From assembly GCA_030848705.1 (NCBI GenBank), contig CM061236.1, positions 139,801,970 through 139,865,969 of the forward strand: a stretch of 64,000 nucleotides of DNA, given 5' to 3'. Of this stretch, positions 47,467-59,720 are shown piece by piece. The notes under the pieces are model-generated. The model searched no databases. It worked only from the letters and a program-made list of their open reading frames with translations, and was not told the DNA's origin. This DNA comes from Heracleum sosnowskyi (lineage: Eukaryota; Streptophyta; Magnoliopsida; Apiales; Apiaceae). Made by a program: the position numbers and the translations under genes. Each line of letters begins with the position of its first letter. Position 1 is the first letter of the stretch.

Positions 47467-47469
47467 TTA

Positions 47470-49424
47470 ATCTACACTAGATGCACACTAGTCTCAGTGT
47501 CGCTGGCTGCCAAAATGAAGACTACAGTTAATTCTTGGATAACCTCAAGTAATAACAAGTCAGAACCAGAGGTTTTTGATCATTCCATGCATTACATCTA
47601 AAAGATTGATTCCTCTATTGTATTGGCAAATGCAAATGAGCAGAATTTGCATGATACTTTCGACATCTTTTTAGAATTGTGATGCTTTCTTAAACGAAAA
47701 TCTGTCAGATTTTTTTTATTTTTTTTTCTTTTTGACAAGAGGAAACGATTTTGATTGAAAAAATATCGATTTTCAATTTTAGGATTTGGTCTGGATTCAA
47801 TTGTTTGGGCTTGAAAATGGGCTGGACTAGACTATCAAGTTTATCACCTACCGATGAAAATTTGATCATTTATAAGTTTTTTTTTTTTTTGCCATATAAA
47901 AATCTCAAACAACCTCGTTAGTTTTTTCTTTCTCCAAGAAGGCTGCTAAGTAGACGGGGCAAATTGGGTTTGGATTCGAAGAATCGAACCGAAATTCATA
48001 GAATCGAATTCAATTTTGTATTCGAATTAGTTAATCCGATAATGATTCGAAAACCGATTTGAACCGAACAGAAAATTTAACTGAAAATTATCCGATCCGA
48101 TTATAACCGAATAATAAATTATCCGAACCGAATAGAATTCAAAATATGGGATCCGATTTGAATCCGAACTAAAAAAATGGTGAATTCAGTGTTATTTGAG
48201 TTATAATTTTTATAGATCATAATTCACGTATATTAAAATTCAATAAATTAATCTATTTATAAGCAAAATTCATAATTTAATATTTTTTTAACAAAATAAA
48301 TAGATATTTAAACAATACTTTTGAAAAAAGTACATTATTTTATAGTAAAAATATATATTTAATATTAAGATATTTTTTAAAGTCTTATAAATAAAAAAAA
48401 TGAATAGGTAATGATCCGAAAAGATCCGAACCAAATTCATCCGATTTTAATCCAAATTTTATCCGATTTTAATCCAAAATTAGATCCGAACCGAATCAGA
48501 TCCGATCACAATTATACCAAAATATATTATAACCGAAAATTAATATGATTCAAAATTAATCCAATTCAAAACCGAACCAATTATCCGAATTATGGATCCG
48601 AATTATACCAAAATATATTATAACCAAAAATTAATATGATTCAAATTAATCCAATTCAAAACCGAACCGATTAATTATGCAAGTGAAGCACACCTGCATA
48701 ATATCAATTATTCGACTGCATGTTTAAAGTCAAATATGGTGCCTCCAATTATTACCAATAAAGTCAAAAATGGTGTAGAGATGATTATTAATTAGTAGTT
48801 AAATAGGGTGAACAAATATTAAATCATCCCGGCTTTAATTGTAAAATTCAAATTGTGATTGATTTTGCATAACTAATATCGAGTAGGAACACCGAACAAT
48901 CAAATTTTTAATATTGTAGTAAAATTTTAATATCAATGTAGTAAATGACTCAGAAAATGCTAGTATCAATACATTTATTAAAATGTTTTACAAATATCAC
49001 AACTGTTTTAAGTTAGGTTTATTTTTATTTTAATTTGTGTGAAATAAAAGTAGCATACATATGTTGCTTTTCTATTTTATTTTAAAATTTTAATAATACC
49101 TTAGTGGTGATGGTGGTAGTAAATTTTATATCTTTCAAAAAAATTATTGTACATATTTTTTTTAAAAAGAAAGCACAATATAGGTTTTTGCTGAATTAAT
49201 TGAATTGCACATTATTTGATGCTAAAATTCTAAATCAATCAAACTCACTTTTTTCTAAATAAATATACTAAATTCTTTTTTTATTTTCAGAACTATTGGG
49301 TGCAAGGGGGCACGTGGACTTCACGTTACTTGACTGTTGCATATTTTGCATGATATCTACGTCTTTCTAGAGTAGTATAAATTAGTTTCAGTTAACTCCA
49401 TACACAATATAGTAGAAATCTTTA
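47470..49424. other. Intergenic with CCGAAT/ATCCGAACC-rich repeat
   Basis: The original 3' flank of copy 1 resumes at 47467. From about 47960 to 48670 the DNA is full of ATCCGAACCGAA-type words on an AT-rich background, probably a decayed transposon. From about 48728 it resembles the 5' flank of copy 1. No gene. Confidence 0.45.
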
Positions 49425-51396
49425 ATGGAAGCTTTAGTATGTAGAAATCTTGGTGACCCAACAATCCCTCCAGACTCATCACCTGGCTCCCCGCTCACTG
49501 TCTCTAAAGCTCACCCTATCCCTGCATTAAGCTCACCAACTTCAGTTCGAGTTCGAGTTCGAGCCAACACACTCAACTTTCCCACTATGCTTAGAGTTGA
49601 GGGCAAGTATCAAGAAAAAGAACCATTGCCATTTGTGCTTGGCTCCGATTATTCGGGTGTGGTTGAGTCGGTTGGAGTTGATGTTAGTAATCTTGAAGTG
49701 GGTGATCGTGTTTGTGGTGTCGCAGAACTTGATTCTTTTGCTCAGTTCATTGTAGTTGACCAGACTGATTTGTAAGTCCATAGTTACAATACTAAAGATT
49801 TTCACTCTTCAGTCCAGTCGGTAGACTTTGCTTTCCCCGGACCTTATATTAAGGAAAATGTTATCTTTTTTTTTTCAGAGCTATTTGTAGCATAAATTAT
49901 TAGAGTATGCTACATATTGTGAATGCATGAGGAATATGCTACACAATTTGCTCTCGAATAAAAAAAGTTCTCTGGAAATAACATTTCCCTGTATTAAATC
50001 TGTTTTCTACTTTTCTTCCTGTCAAAAACTACATTTGGTAATACCTGTTTATCTTGCAAGCTGGGAGACTGGCAAGTTCACCGTGTATCCTAACGTTCAC
50101 CCGTGTATCCTAACGTGCACTATCTACCTTACTACAGCAATTTGAGATGCCAACATTAGTATCATTTGTGTAATTACCTAACAGGTGGTCTCAAGTAGAA
50201 ACTGGTCTAACTGTGCAACATATTTCAGGTTTCGAGTACCTGATGGGTGCGATTTGGTTGCAGCTGCTGCACTTCCTATTGCATTCGGAACATCATATTC
50301 ATCCTTGATTCATCGAGCTCAATTACATTCTGGGCAGGTATTCAGTCCACCCTGTCCTTCTTTGTATGAGTAAAAAATTTGAATTTTTATTATAGTACAC
50401 TGATATTGGTAATTACACCAGTGTTGTTAATATTTGGCAGCAATTGTTTTGCGCTTTATATGTGTAATCAGATAAATGTTAGATTATTGTTGTTAAAATC
50501 TACTAATTACATTGTTGTAGGTATTGCTTGTTCTGGGAGCAGCAGGGGGAGTTGGGCTTGCAGCTGTGCAAATTGGAAAGATTCGCGGTGCCACTGTCAT
50601 TGCAGTTGCTAGGTACTGGTTTAGTTCTACAGTTCTAATGAAGATGCATGCTTTTGACTGGACTAATGAACTGATATACCATAGCTCTTTTTCTTTCCAA
50701 TGTAGGGGGATTGAAAAGGTGAACCTATTGAAATCAATTGGTGCTGACCATGTAGTGGACTTGAACAAAGGGAATATAACTGCAAGTATTAAGGAGTTCT
50801 TACAGTCAAGAAAGCTTAAAGGAGTTGATATTTTATATGATCCAGTTGGAGGCAAGCTGACGAAAGAATCTCTAAGGCTGTTGAACTGGGGAGCACAAAT
50901 CTTAGTCATTGGATTTGCAAGCGGCCAAGTTCCTCTAATTCCTGCAAATATTGCCTTAGTTAAGGTACTACTCCTGAATATAGCACGACCACAACTCCTT
51001 CCACTGTGTTTTGAGGAATGAAGTTCCTGTCTGATCACTTGTTTATATATTTGGGATTTGCTAATTTCAGAATTGGACAGTTCATGGATTCTACTACAGA
51101 AAGTATAATGATGTAGTCCGTCCAGGTGCTGCAGAAGATTCTATGAAGGACCTTTTGTCCTGGTTAGCGAAGGGCTTACTCACTGTTCACACTTCTCATG
51201 TCTACAGCCTGCCTGAGGTTACACTGTGGCAGTCCTTACCTGTGACGGTTTCATTGTTTTCTTTCAAATTTCGAAGTTTAACTGATTTATTTTCCCTTAG
51301 GTGAACCTTGGTTTTGCGGCTCTAAGGGAGAGAAATGGTATTGGAAAGGTGGTGATTGTTTTCGATGATCCGCAAATTGTCTGCTCTAAGCTTTAA
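49425..51396 (+). CDS. Quinone oxidoreductase-like MDR protein with SKL tail, copy 2 (6 exons)
   Basis: Exons 49425-49771, 50229-50337, 50521-50612, 50706-50964, 51071-51217 and 51301-51396 have exactly the same lengths as copy 1 and give 349 residues. Domains are the same as copy 1, and the C-terminus is Cys-Ser-Lys-Leu followed by TAA. The first 113 or so coding bases are identical to copy 1, while later exons and especially introns differ (intron 1 is 457 versus 190 bp, intron 5 is 83 versus 711 bp). Substitutions such as Gly to Arg at residue 48 and Ala to Pro at residue 54 are in the catalytic domain. Both copies look functional. Confidence 0.9.
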
Positions 51397-52172
51397 TCTA
51401 CTCCGGATGGGTCTCAGTTTGCTGCCTGCCAAAATGGATTTCCAACACTGAATGCGAATTGCCTGTTGTCTAAAATATGTATGATAAATATATTATTTAA
51501 ATAAAATACAAACTATTCCCAATTACAAAATCATGCAATTGTGATTTGATATGTCTGCAGTTGAATTAAAATGATATCCGTTAATAGCAAATAAAATGTT
51601 TTAAAAACGTTTACAATAGAAATATACTCGTTTCTTTATATAAATATCAAATCATGTAAAGACTAACGTGTGTATTTAACTTTTAATACTTAAATAAATA
51701 TACAAATGATTTCCAGAGACTCTCTGGACATTCTCCGGGCTCTGGAAAACTGGCCTCCTGAACCATGGCCTTCTCTCAAATCATCAACAATCGAGTGGAA
51801 TAACTTCTCCTCCTGCACTCTTTTTGTCGCACACTAGCACTTAAACCCAACCGTGCCAAAAGAATTTCTCACTGAATCACTGTAAATAATAAAATTTCAC
51901 TTTTGAACCAACCAAGAGTGAAACTTCAATAAGTTAACTAAAAAAATGGTTATACTCATTTTATAAACATGTATAGGTCTCCAGACATATGTACAACAGG
52001 CAGGTTCCTTTCATCTGGAATTCTTCATCGCCATTTGTTGAATCTACGACCTGGTCAACCCATTTCTCTTATTGGCTATGCTGATTCTTTTGGAGCAACA
52101 CAGAGAAAAAAAGCAGAGAAAGGGAGTCCAAGACTACAAAGAAAATGCATCATGTGGGGTAAAACAAAATTT
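51397..52172. other. Intergenic DNA between convergent genes
   Basis: 3' regions of the oxidoreductase (+) and of the RING gene (-). AT-rich; a short open frame at 51969-52181 overlaps the end of the RING gene on the other strand and is probably accidental. Confidence 0.45.
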
Positions 52173-53131
52173 CTAATATAACTGGACAAACAAATTAGTA
52201 GAACCATCGCCATATGATTTCAGATCAGCTGGTCGAACCACTTCCCTGCATAAAGGGCAAGTTCTTTCTCTCTCAAACCTGTAAATTTCAGAAGTGCCAG
52301 TGAGTTAGTTTTCTCAATACCATAAAGGCACACACTCAGGTATCACCACTTGCAAGAGGTTGCATATACAAAAAGGAACACAAGCCGATGAATGTTAAAA
52401 AAGAAGGAACTGGCAAAAACCTCATGTCTAATAAAATTCACAGATTAACATAAAATAAAAATTGATAGTGCTTTTCTGCAAATTACAGAGATTGCAGTAT
52501 ACAGCATTATTTAGACAAGTAGGCCAAAATCATTTGGTTAATATATTGTATCCTTGAATTGAAAGGGCAAGGTAAGCAAGAGAAACAATTCTTCTAAATG
52601 TCTCAGCAGAGTAGCATGGTTATCTAAGCTATGTCAATTTGTTCTAGGAAGGTAAGAGTGTCAAAGTGTATCACCATTAACTCAAAGAGATTTGTCAAGT
52701 CCACCTAATGGTGCAATAATGATAGGTTGGTATCATAAAGCCAGATTTAACAATTTTTTTGGAAGCAACATTTATGGTTCAGCGTCAGCACTCAGCAGGT
52801 ATGTGTGTATTATAACTTAAGGAATCAGGACTTTCATAGTTTCATAGTATCTTAGTATCATATAATGGACTATTAGTCTATTACAATAAAGTGATGCAAA
52901 TATTTACTGGTGGCTGCTATAGCATCTACTACAGTAAACTGGTTGAGAACATGTATCGTGGTCAGCCTGTGGAGCTTCACTATTTAAAGCACCGACTTCG
53001 CATAAATTCCACTATAACCATTTTAAATTACATATTCTTCAAACCTACACGATTCATAAGATTCACTACAAAAATCTCGACGTAAAAGTTAGTTTATAAC
53101 TGCACATTTCTATACAAGTTTATTAAGAAAA

Positions 53132-53173
<42 letters not shown>

Positions 53174-55103
53174 GAATTTAGCAAAAAGAAAAATAAAAAT
53201 TCATTAGAGATCGAAAACAAAATTTTTATAAAAACTGAATATACTTTTGTAGGCTAACTTTGACCCCTATACATATAACACTAGATTAGATCCAAAAGTG
53301 TATAACAATGCAAGAAACTAACCATTCCGAAACACAGTCTTCGCAAAAGACGTGTTTGCAACACAACAGAACTGGAACATGCAACTTTTCCTGGCAAATA
53401 GCACACAAGTCTCCTGCATCGTTTACCTGAAAAAAATAATCAACAAGCTTACACTTAGAAAATGACTGAGCCTGCCATGTGCAAAACGTACTCTCTAAGC
53501 AGTCATTTATCATGATACAAGTAACGTAAGAGGTCAATACTCATACTTAAACCTTGTGAAAATCATATGAAGCATCCACTCCTTGTTAAAGGAACAGCAT
53601 ATGCTCAACTTAGTCATCCAAAGATACAGTCATCATGAATTCATATTTACTGATAAAATTATTGTTGCGAAGGTCTAGTTTTCATCAAAATGATATATTG
53701 AATTTAAAATTTAAAACACTTGGCATGGACAAGAAAGAAAGAAACAGCAGTAAAGACTTGAAAAATTCTAGCCGTTGACAACCAAATTATATTTGTGTTT
53801 GTTATTCATAATCATGCTATCCACGCGGTCAAAGAGTTAACAAAAGAACTTATGGACAATCAAACATGCAACTTCATACCTGCTCCAGTGTGGCATAAGA
53901 CCCATAGTGCATTTCCTTTCGTGATAACGCTTTCAAGGCAGAGAAGAAGGATCGAACCTAAAAAAAGAGTATTTAAAATCATAATCATAGCCAAGGTCTT
54001 ACATGAAATAAGAAGATGAAAGATATGACCCAGATGGCTACGTATAGTAAGGCTATTGGAAACTAACCTTTTCAACAACTGATGTTAGCTTAAAGGTTAA
54101 GTATAGCCCTGTTGTCAGTGACGAAAAGAGACTTCCATAATCTTTGTTCAAAAAGAATCGGTACCAGACAGGTGTTGGCAACAATGTGCGATACAGCAAC
54201 AATGTGTATTCAACTAGAGTCAGCAGTTGACCCTGAAAGAACGGATATAAAAAAAAAGTTTTTTCACATTCTGAAATTTAAAAGGTATTTTTTTGTGTGT
54301 AACTTGGCTTGGACAGGGCATTAACAGACTATACCTGTCTACGAAAATCATGAGCCCTGCCATTTCTGTAATACATTAGCAAAATCAATTTGAAAGCCAT
54401 TGCTGCTACCCGCACCATAGTATCTGGAGAGTCATAAGTTTAAAAAAACAGTACGTAATTTGTTACGGTCAACAAAAATATGGTCATAAATATCAGAAAA
54501 TAGGTAACCAAAGAAACAACAAAGCAAACATTATAGAAGTAGCTACTGTGTCTAACACAGATTTATGTGACCAAATATGTTTGGGAAAAGGTGAGGCTAA
54601 ACCACTTTATATTGCACTAGTACATGACTAAATAAAATTGTAAGATCAGCTCGAATTGTAAGACCGAGCTAGAACAAATAATTGCCAGAACATTTCAGCA
54701 ATCGATGAGGATTTAATTGGTGCAACTACTTTAGAGATATTCTACTCAATTTATATTTTTTTAATAGATTGTATTTGACGAGTCCTTTCATTTGCTTTCA
54801 ATCTTCCATGACAAAAACATGCATGCAAATGTCAAAAGCAACCCACGAAGATAGAACTGTATCTTATAAATATCACACTCAATTGTATTTTTTGCAAATA
54901 TAACCCTGAAATAAAGAGAGTTATTCATACCACTGACCAGAACAGCGAAAATAGCATGCCAAAATGGTGGTATTGCTTTTGGAGGAACCATGATTAGTGG
55001 GTTTAAAATATCTTCATTCCAGTACCACCATAGATATCCAATTACATGGAGCATAAAGACTATGCAATATCCAACCAGAACTGACAATTTCCTTTCCCCC
55101 TGC

Positions 55104-55141
<38 letters not shown>

Positions 55142-56956
55142 ATCATCAAGCCTAAAAGTGCACATATGTATCTCTTTTATCATTTTTACTTGCAGAGGAA
55201 AGAGAGTAAAGAGGTAATGAAATTAGAGCTTCATATTTATACAACCGCATTAGTACATAGAAAGATTTGTCTCACCTTTAAAACTGTCTGCTTCTTAAGA
55301 ATATCATTTGACTTGAACATGAAAGCAGTTATGTAGATTGTGACAAAGAATCCTAGATATTCACGAAAAACATAACAATTATTGTAATTGGAATCTGAGG
55401 AATAATGCAGGAATGTAAACTAAGAACTTATTTGCAGAGATATCCTTAAAGAAAACAGGTGCAATCATAGAAGATGCCATAATCAACAGAACAAGAGTAT
55501 AAATTTATAACTAATTTATACATGTATTACGCTTACATTACGTTCTTTCTTTTTCTCGTTTACAAGCTTCAGTCTTTAATTTAATAAATCGCAGGTATAT
55601 ATATTGAATTAACTTACACATGTAATATAACTACATTGAAGATAGAAAACTAATTAACTAATGACATTTTTTTTCATTAATATAAATCAGAAGATTAAGT
55701 AGAAACCAAAGAGTTTAAAAAAAACATTAGCACTACTTTTCTCCCTTCAATATAGTATTTCGATGATTAGTATTTATGTCCCCACTGAACTATAATCCAA
55801 GGTCCAGCCCCTAAAACCTTGTACTCCGGAACCACATTTGTTTAAGGTGTCCATGTTCTCACTTCTAATTCCATAAGGACGGTCATTTGTGAAATCTATT
55901 GTTGCACATCCGCTGCTCCCTATTTCGTCAGGTTCTAAAGCTCAGTTAGGTATACATATCTTTACAATTTATACCTTTATAAGTTTATACATACTTATAC
56001 ACAACAACTAATGTTTGACTATCTCTTAAACAACCCAAAACAACTTCGCATTATCAACCATTCGTGATGCCAACATATTCTTTCTAGCTATTAAGTTAAT
56101 ATGGTTATAAGTACACATAAGATAAAATAACCAAGTCGATAACTACTTGCACAGTCCATTAATCCCAATAGCAACATGGTTTATATACATCATATAAGCG
56201 AAATTCAGCACTAAACCGACTAAACCAAGCAATCATTCTTGATTCACAATCAACCAATTTCATAACAAATAATGCAACAAAATCTATAAAAACAAATCAA
56301 GAAATTAGCTAAAAATGAGTTACAAAAATCAAGAACTAGCATCACAACAAGATCATACCTTGCAAATGCTGACGAATAAAAACAAGCAACAACAGAAAAG
56401 AAAACGGAATAACCCGTTCAACCACCCTCGCAGCCTGCTGCAAATCATACCGATGTTCATACAAGGACGAAGAACCCGAATCATCACCTCCAGAACCTAC
56501 ATTCTGCTCAACTCCACTAGACCCCCTAACCAAAGACTGATCATCATCTCCCCCATCACCTACCCCAATATCTCCCACACCCGCATTTCTCGACAACTCA
56601 TTAACCCCTAATTCACCAACCCCACCATCATTGTCATCAATTTGACTCTGAATTGAGTCATGATCAGTCAGAATTTGAATAGAAACCTCAGTGGCACCAT
56701 CATTATTGGTAGTATTAAGATCAATTTGATTTGAGAAAGTGAAATTAGGGTTAGGGTTTTGAGGAAGGGGGAAGTAATGAGAGACTAAAGAAGAAAGAGG
56801 GGTTTGTAAAAATTGAAATGTGGAAATAAGTGAAGAGTATCTTGTTCTTGAAGTTCTTGAATTATTAGTATTGATTTCTTGCATTTGTGGGGTTTGGTGT
56901 GTGTGTATGTGTGTGTGTATAGGTGGGGATTGTAATGGGGTTTGTTCTTCTTCCAT
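52173..56956 (-). CDS. RING-finger transmembrane E3 ubiquitin ligase, RNFT-like (8 exons)
   Basis: Minus-strand exons 56956-56359, 55352-55276, 55099-54931, 54423-54335, 54232-54068, 53957-53880, 53426-53323 and 52278-52173 join in frame for 461 residues. The N-terminal 180 residues are polar and low-complexity (Asn/Thr/Gly/Asp). Several hydrophobic spans follow (VIPFSFLLLLVFI, FFVTIYITAFMF, VLVGYCIVFMLHVIGYLWWYW, FWHAIFAVLVS, VRVAAMAFKLILLMYY, LVEYTLLLYRTLL). A C-terminal C3HC4 RING comes last (CAIC, CKHVFCEDC, CPLC). This is the plan of RNFT1/2-like ER membrane ligases, and plant homologues exist. The product should transfer ubiquitin with an E2 at the cytosolic face. Start: ATG 56956, in frame and preceded by a GA-rich leader. 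Confidence 0.85.
53141..53170. repeat. (TA)15 microsatellite in the last intron of the RING gene
   Basis: Thirty bases of perfect TA follow an A13 run. The site lies in the long last intron (52279-53322, 1044 bp), which otherwise shows nothing recognisable. Confidence 0.9.
55108..55139. repeat. (GA)16 microsatellite at a splice acceptor of the RING gene
   Basis: On the minus strand this is a CT repeat ending just before TTGGAGCAG|GGG, so it forms the polypyrimidine tract of exon 3. Confidence 0.85.
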
Positions 56957-59720
56957 GGCTTAGGAGAGATGGAGAGAGAGAGAGAGATGTAAGAGAGAGA
57001 GAGAGATGCAAGGGAGAGAGATTAAGGGCGTGTTTGGGTGTTTAATTGAATTATACGCGTTTGATTTCGAGTTAATTTGGGGGGGTTGCTTTGAATTGGA
57101 GGAAAGTATTTTTATATAGTTATTGAGGTGTCGGTCTACGCGGGAGAAAAGTAGTGAAATTGTAAAATAATAAACCACCACGTTCAATGGAGTATTTATA
57201 TCATGTAGCACTTGTTTTTTGAATTAAAATTTGTTAGGGAAATTTGTAGAATTCACAATTGTTAAATTTTGACAACATTTTAGAAAAGTACTTTTTTTTA
57301 AAAGTATCCAATTTGTAGAAATTATTTATAAAAATACGTTTTTTTGCAACTCTTGCGACCTCATTTGCAAAAAAAAAGATGATTTTTATTGGAAGTAAAG
57401 TTTTAGGATGTTAGTTAATGAATTGACATAAATAAATTCAAAAAATGTAAAAACAATAATATTGTTTTGATCAATTTTTTAATTAGCTTCTTAATTTCAC
57501 GCCTTCTGATCTCATTTTTTCTGTTAGATATAAGGCATTAGTATAGAACATCATCATTTTCTACTTATTGCATGTAACTTTTTCAATCTAATTTTTTCAC
57601 AAATATTCAAAAAAAAAAAAACTTTTTCAATCTAATTTGTGCATTTTAAAGTAATAACAAAAATAATTAGTATAACTAATCAAGCTTTAAAAAAATTCTT
57701 CAAATTTGTGTGATCAATCATTTAAAACAAAGAAGACCAAAGAATTAGTATTAGACTTCTTATTATAGAGCAAGAATATTATACTAAAGAATTGATCAAG
57801 CTTATCTTACTTGTAACTTCAACTAACATCTATAATTTATTTGGCGTTGAAAAAAATGAGGGAAACAAATTTGATCTTTCCTACCTTCCATTAGACACGA
57901 ATAGTTTATTTTCAATGCTTTAGGATCTTCTTCTCCTTCTCTTTCAAGCAACTAATTAAGAACGTTTTTCCGCTGCTTCTTAGAATATCATCAAAAAAGG
58001 TTGACTTATAACTTAAAATGAGTAAGTGCTTTATAAATGATAAGTCGATGAATTCTTATAAATTATACGGGTGTTTGGATAAATTTACTTATAAGTTAGT
58101 GAAAAATTTGCTAAATTAAATTTGAAAAAATAATTTTTAAATATAATGATTTCAACACTTGTATTTTAAATTAAAAAAATATTTAAAAACACAATGTAAA
58201 AATATAAAATATTAGAAAAATAAAAAAATCAAAGAATAAATTGATAATTTAAGTAAAATGGTGGTGATTTCTAACATTATCTAATAAGCTGAGTACACAA
58301 ACACTCCGTAAACTTTAATCAACGCCTAAGTAAGAGCGGCCAAACAGGCCCTTAGATTATCCAATTCCAAAGATATCTATTCCACTTTCAAATTGCAGAA
58401 TCAAAAACTTTCATTTCACCTTGATATATGGAGTAAATATGTTTAAAAATTAAAAGACGTATTCTTACACGTAAAAAATCTAAGACCACGTTTGTTTGGT
58501 AGGTTTTTCTTGAAAATAGGTTTCACTATACTTAGTTCCTTGAAAAGTGAAAATTAAGTGTTTGGTTTTGAATATGTAACCACAAATTACATATTTTAAC
58601 TGTTTTGTAAAATAATAAAGTAATTGATTTAGATTAAAAAACAGTAAATAAATTTATGAAAAAACAATACTGAAGATATACTATTGAATATTTTTTTTTT
58701 TAAAAATGATTGTTAAGATGAGTCAATACACCAATTTGTTATTACTTGCATTAAATAAAATAATAGTTCAAATAAAATTTAATAATGCATTTTAAATAAA
58801 ATATAATATATAAATTATAAACAATTTTAAGTAATAGCTAACATGTATAATCTAACAATTAAATAAATAAATAATTTATTCAATCTTTATAAAATAAATA
58901 TGTAACAAATGCATTATATATGTTGACACAAAAAAAAACTAAATTATAACATTTGATTCAAATTTAATATTTTTCGATTTAGATTTTAAAGTATATTTTG
59001 ATAATTTAACATTTAATAAAATTATTAAACATGTAATATTGTAAATTATTTAATGAATAAAAAGTCATAGACAACTGTGTAACTTAAAGTGACCACATAT
59101 GACCTAGGTAACTAGGTTCCTGTGTTTTGCTATAACTACAAATTCCATGTGAGTTCCCGAGTCTAAAAATAAATTCATACAAACAAACGTTGTAATTTGT
59201 GGAAGTTCCATGGAAGTCAGAGTTACTGCGTTGGTGCGTTGGGTTACAATGAACCAAACAAGGCCTAAACATTCAACAAAAATATTATGGGTTTTTTATT
59301 GTTACATGTGGCATGTCTCGAAGAGAAAACTAACCACAACGCATGACGATTATTCAACAAAAGATCAGGCTTGCTTTCTTGAGCTTTAAAGTATGCTTCC
59401 AGCTTGCTCCAGATGTTACAGGGAATGTGGTTTCTTGTACAATAACTACATCGGTATAAGGTTACATTAAAAGGTACTGAATGGTACAAAATTAGACACC
59501 AGCGAAATGGTTCCGCAGACGCTGCCTCCTAAGAATTTCCATTCTGTGCTATGCTACATGTTCGTATGTAGTAAAAACAAAGAATGCCAAAAAAAAAAAA
59601 AAATCCTGAAAACACCATGCATGTCACTCAATCAGAGAATGGAACACTTCCTCTGTGTGTGCGTGTGCGTGTGAGGGAGAGAGAGAGAGCGGGGGGGATA
59701 GTACAGCTTTTATACCTGCA
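56957..59720. other. 5' region of the RING gene and 3' region of ABCI6
   Basis: 56960-57015 holds GA repeats, likely in the RING gene leader. The rest is AT-rich. MITE candidates are listed separately. 59270-59720 probably includes the 3' UTR of ABCI6. No gene is seen. Confidence 0.45.
58484..59264. mobile_element. Nonautonomous PIF/Harbinger-like element
   Basis: The left end GACCACGTTTGTTTGGT and right end ACCAAACAAGGCC are imperfect inverted repeats, with TAA on both sides (58481-58483, 59265-59267). The 781-bp interior is AT-rich and non-coding. It is a different family from the two MITEs at 15503 and 47119. Confidence 0.5.

Noticed and set aside
56315..56611. Plus-strand ORF of 98 codons
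   Set aside because: Antisense shadow of exon 1 of the RING gene.
58066..58310. MITE candidate with TACGGGTGTTTGG and ACACTCCGTA ends
   Set aside because: Inverted ends are imperfect and I could not find a target duplication.
57020..58355. MITE-like pair GGGCGTGTTTGGG and GGCCAAACAGGCCC
   Set aside because: The flanking triplets differ (TAA versus TTA) and the ends are not good inverted repeats.
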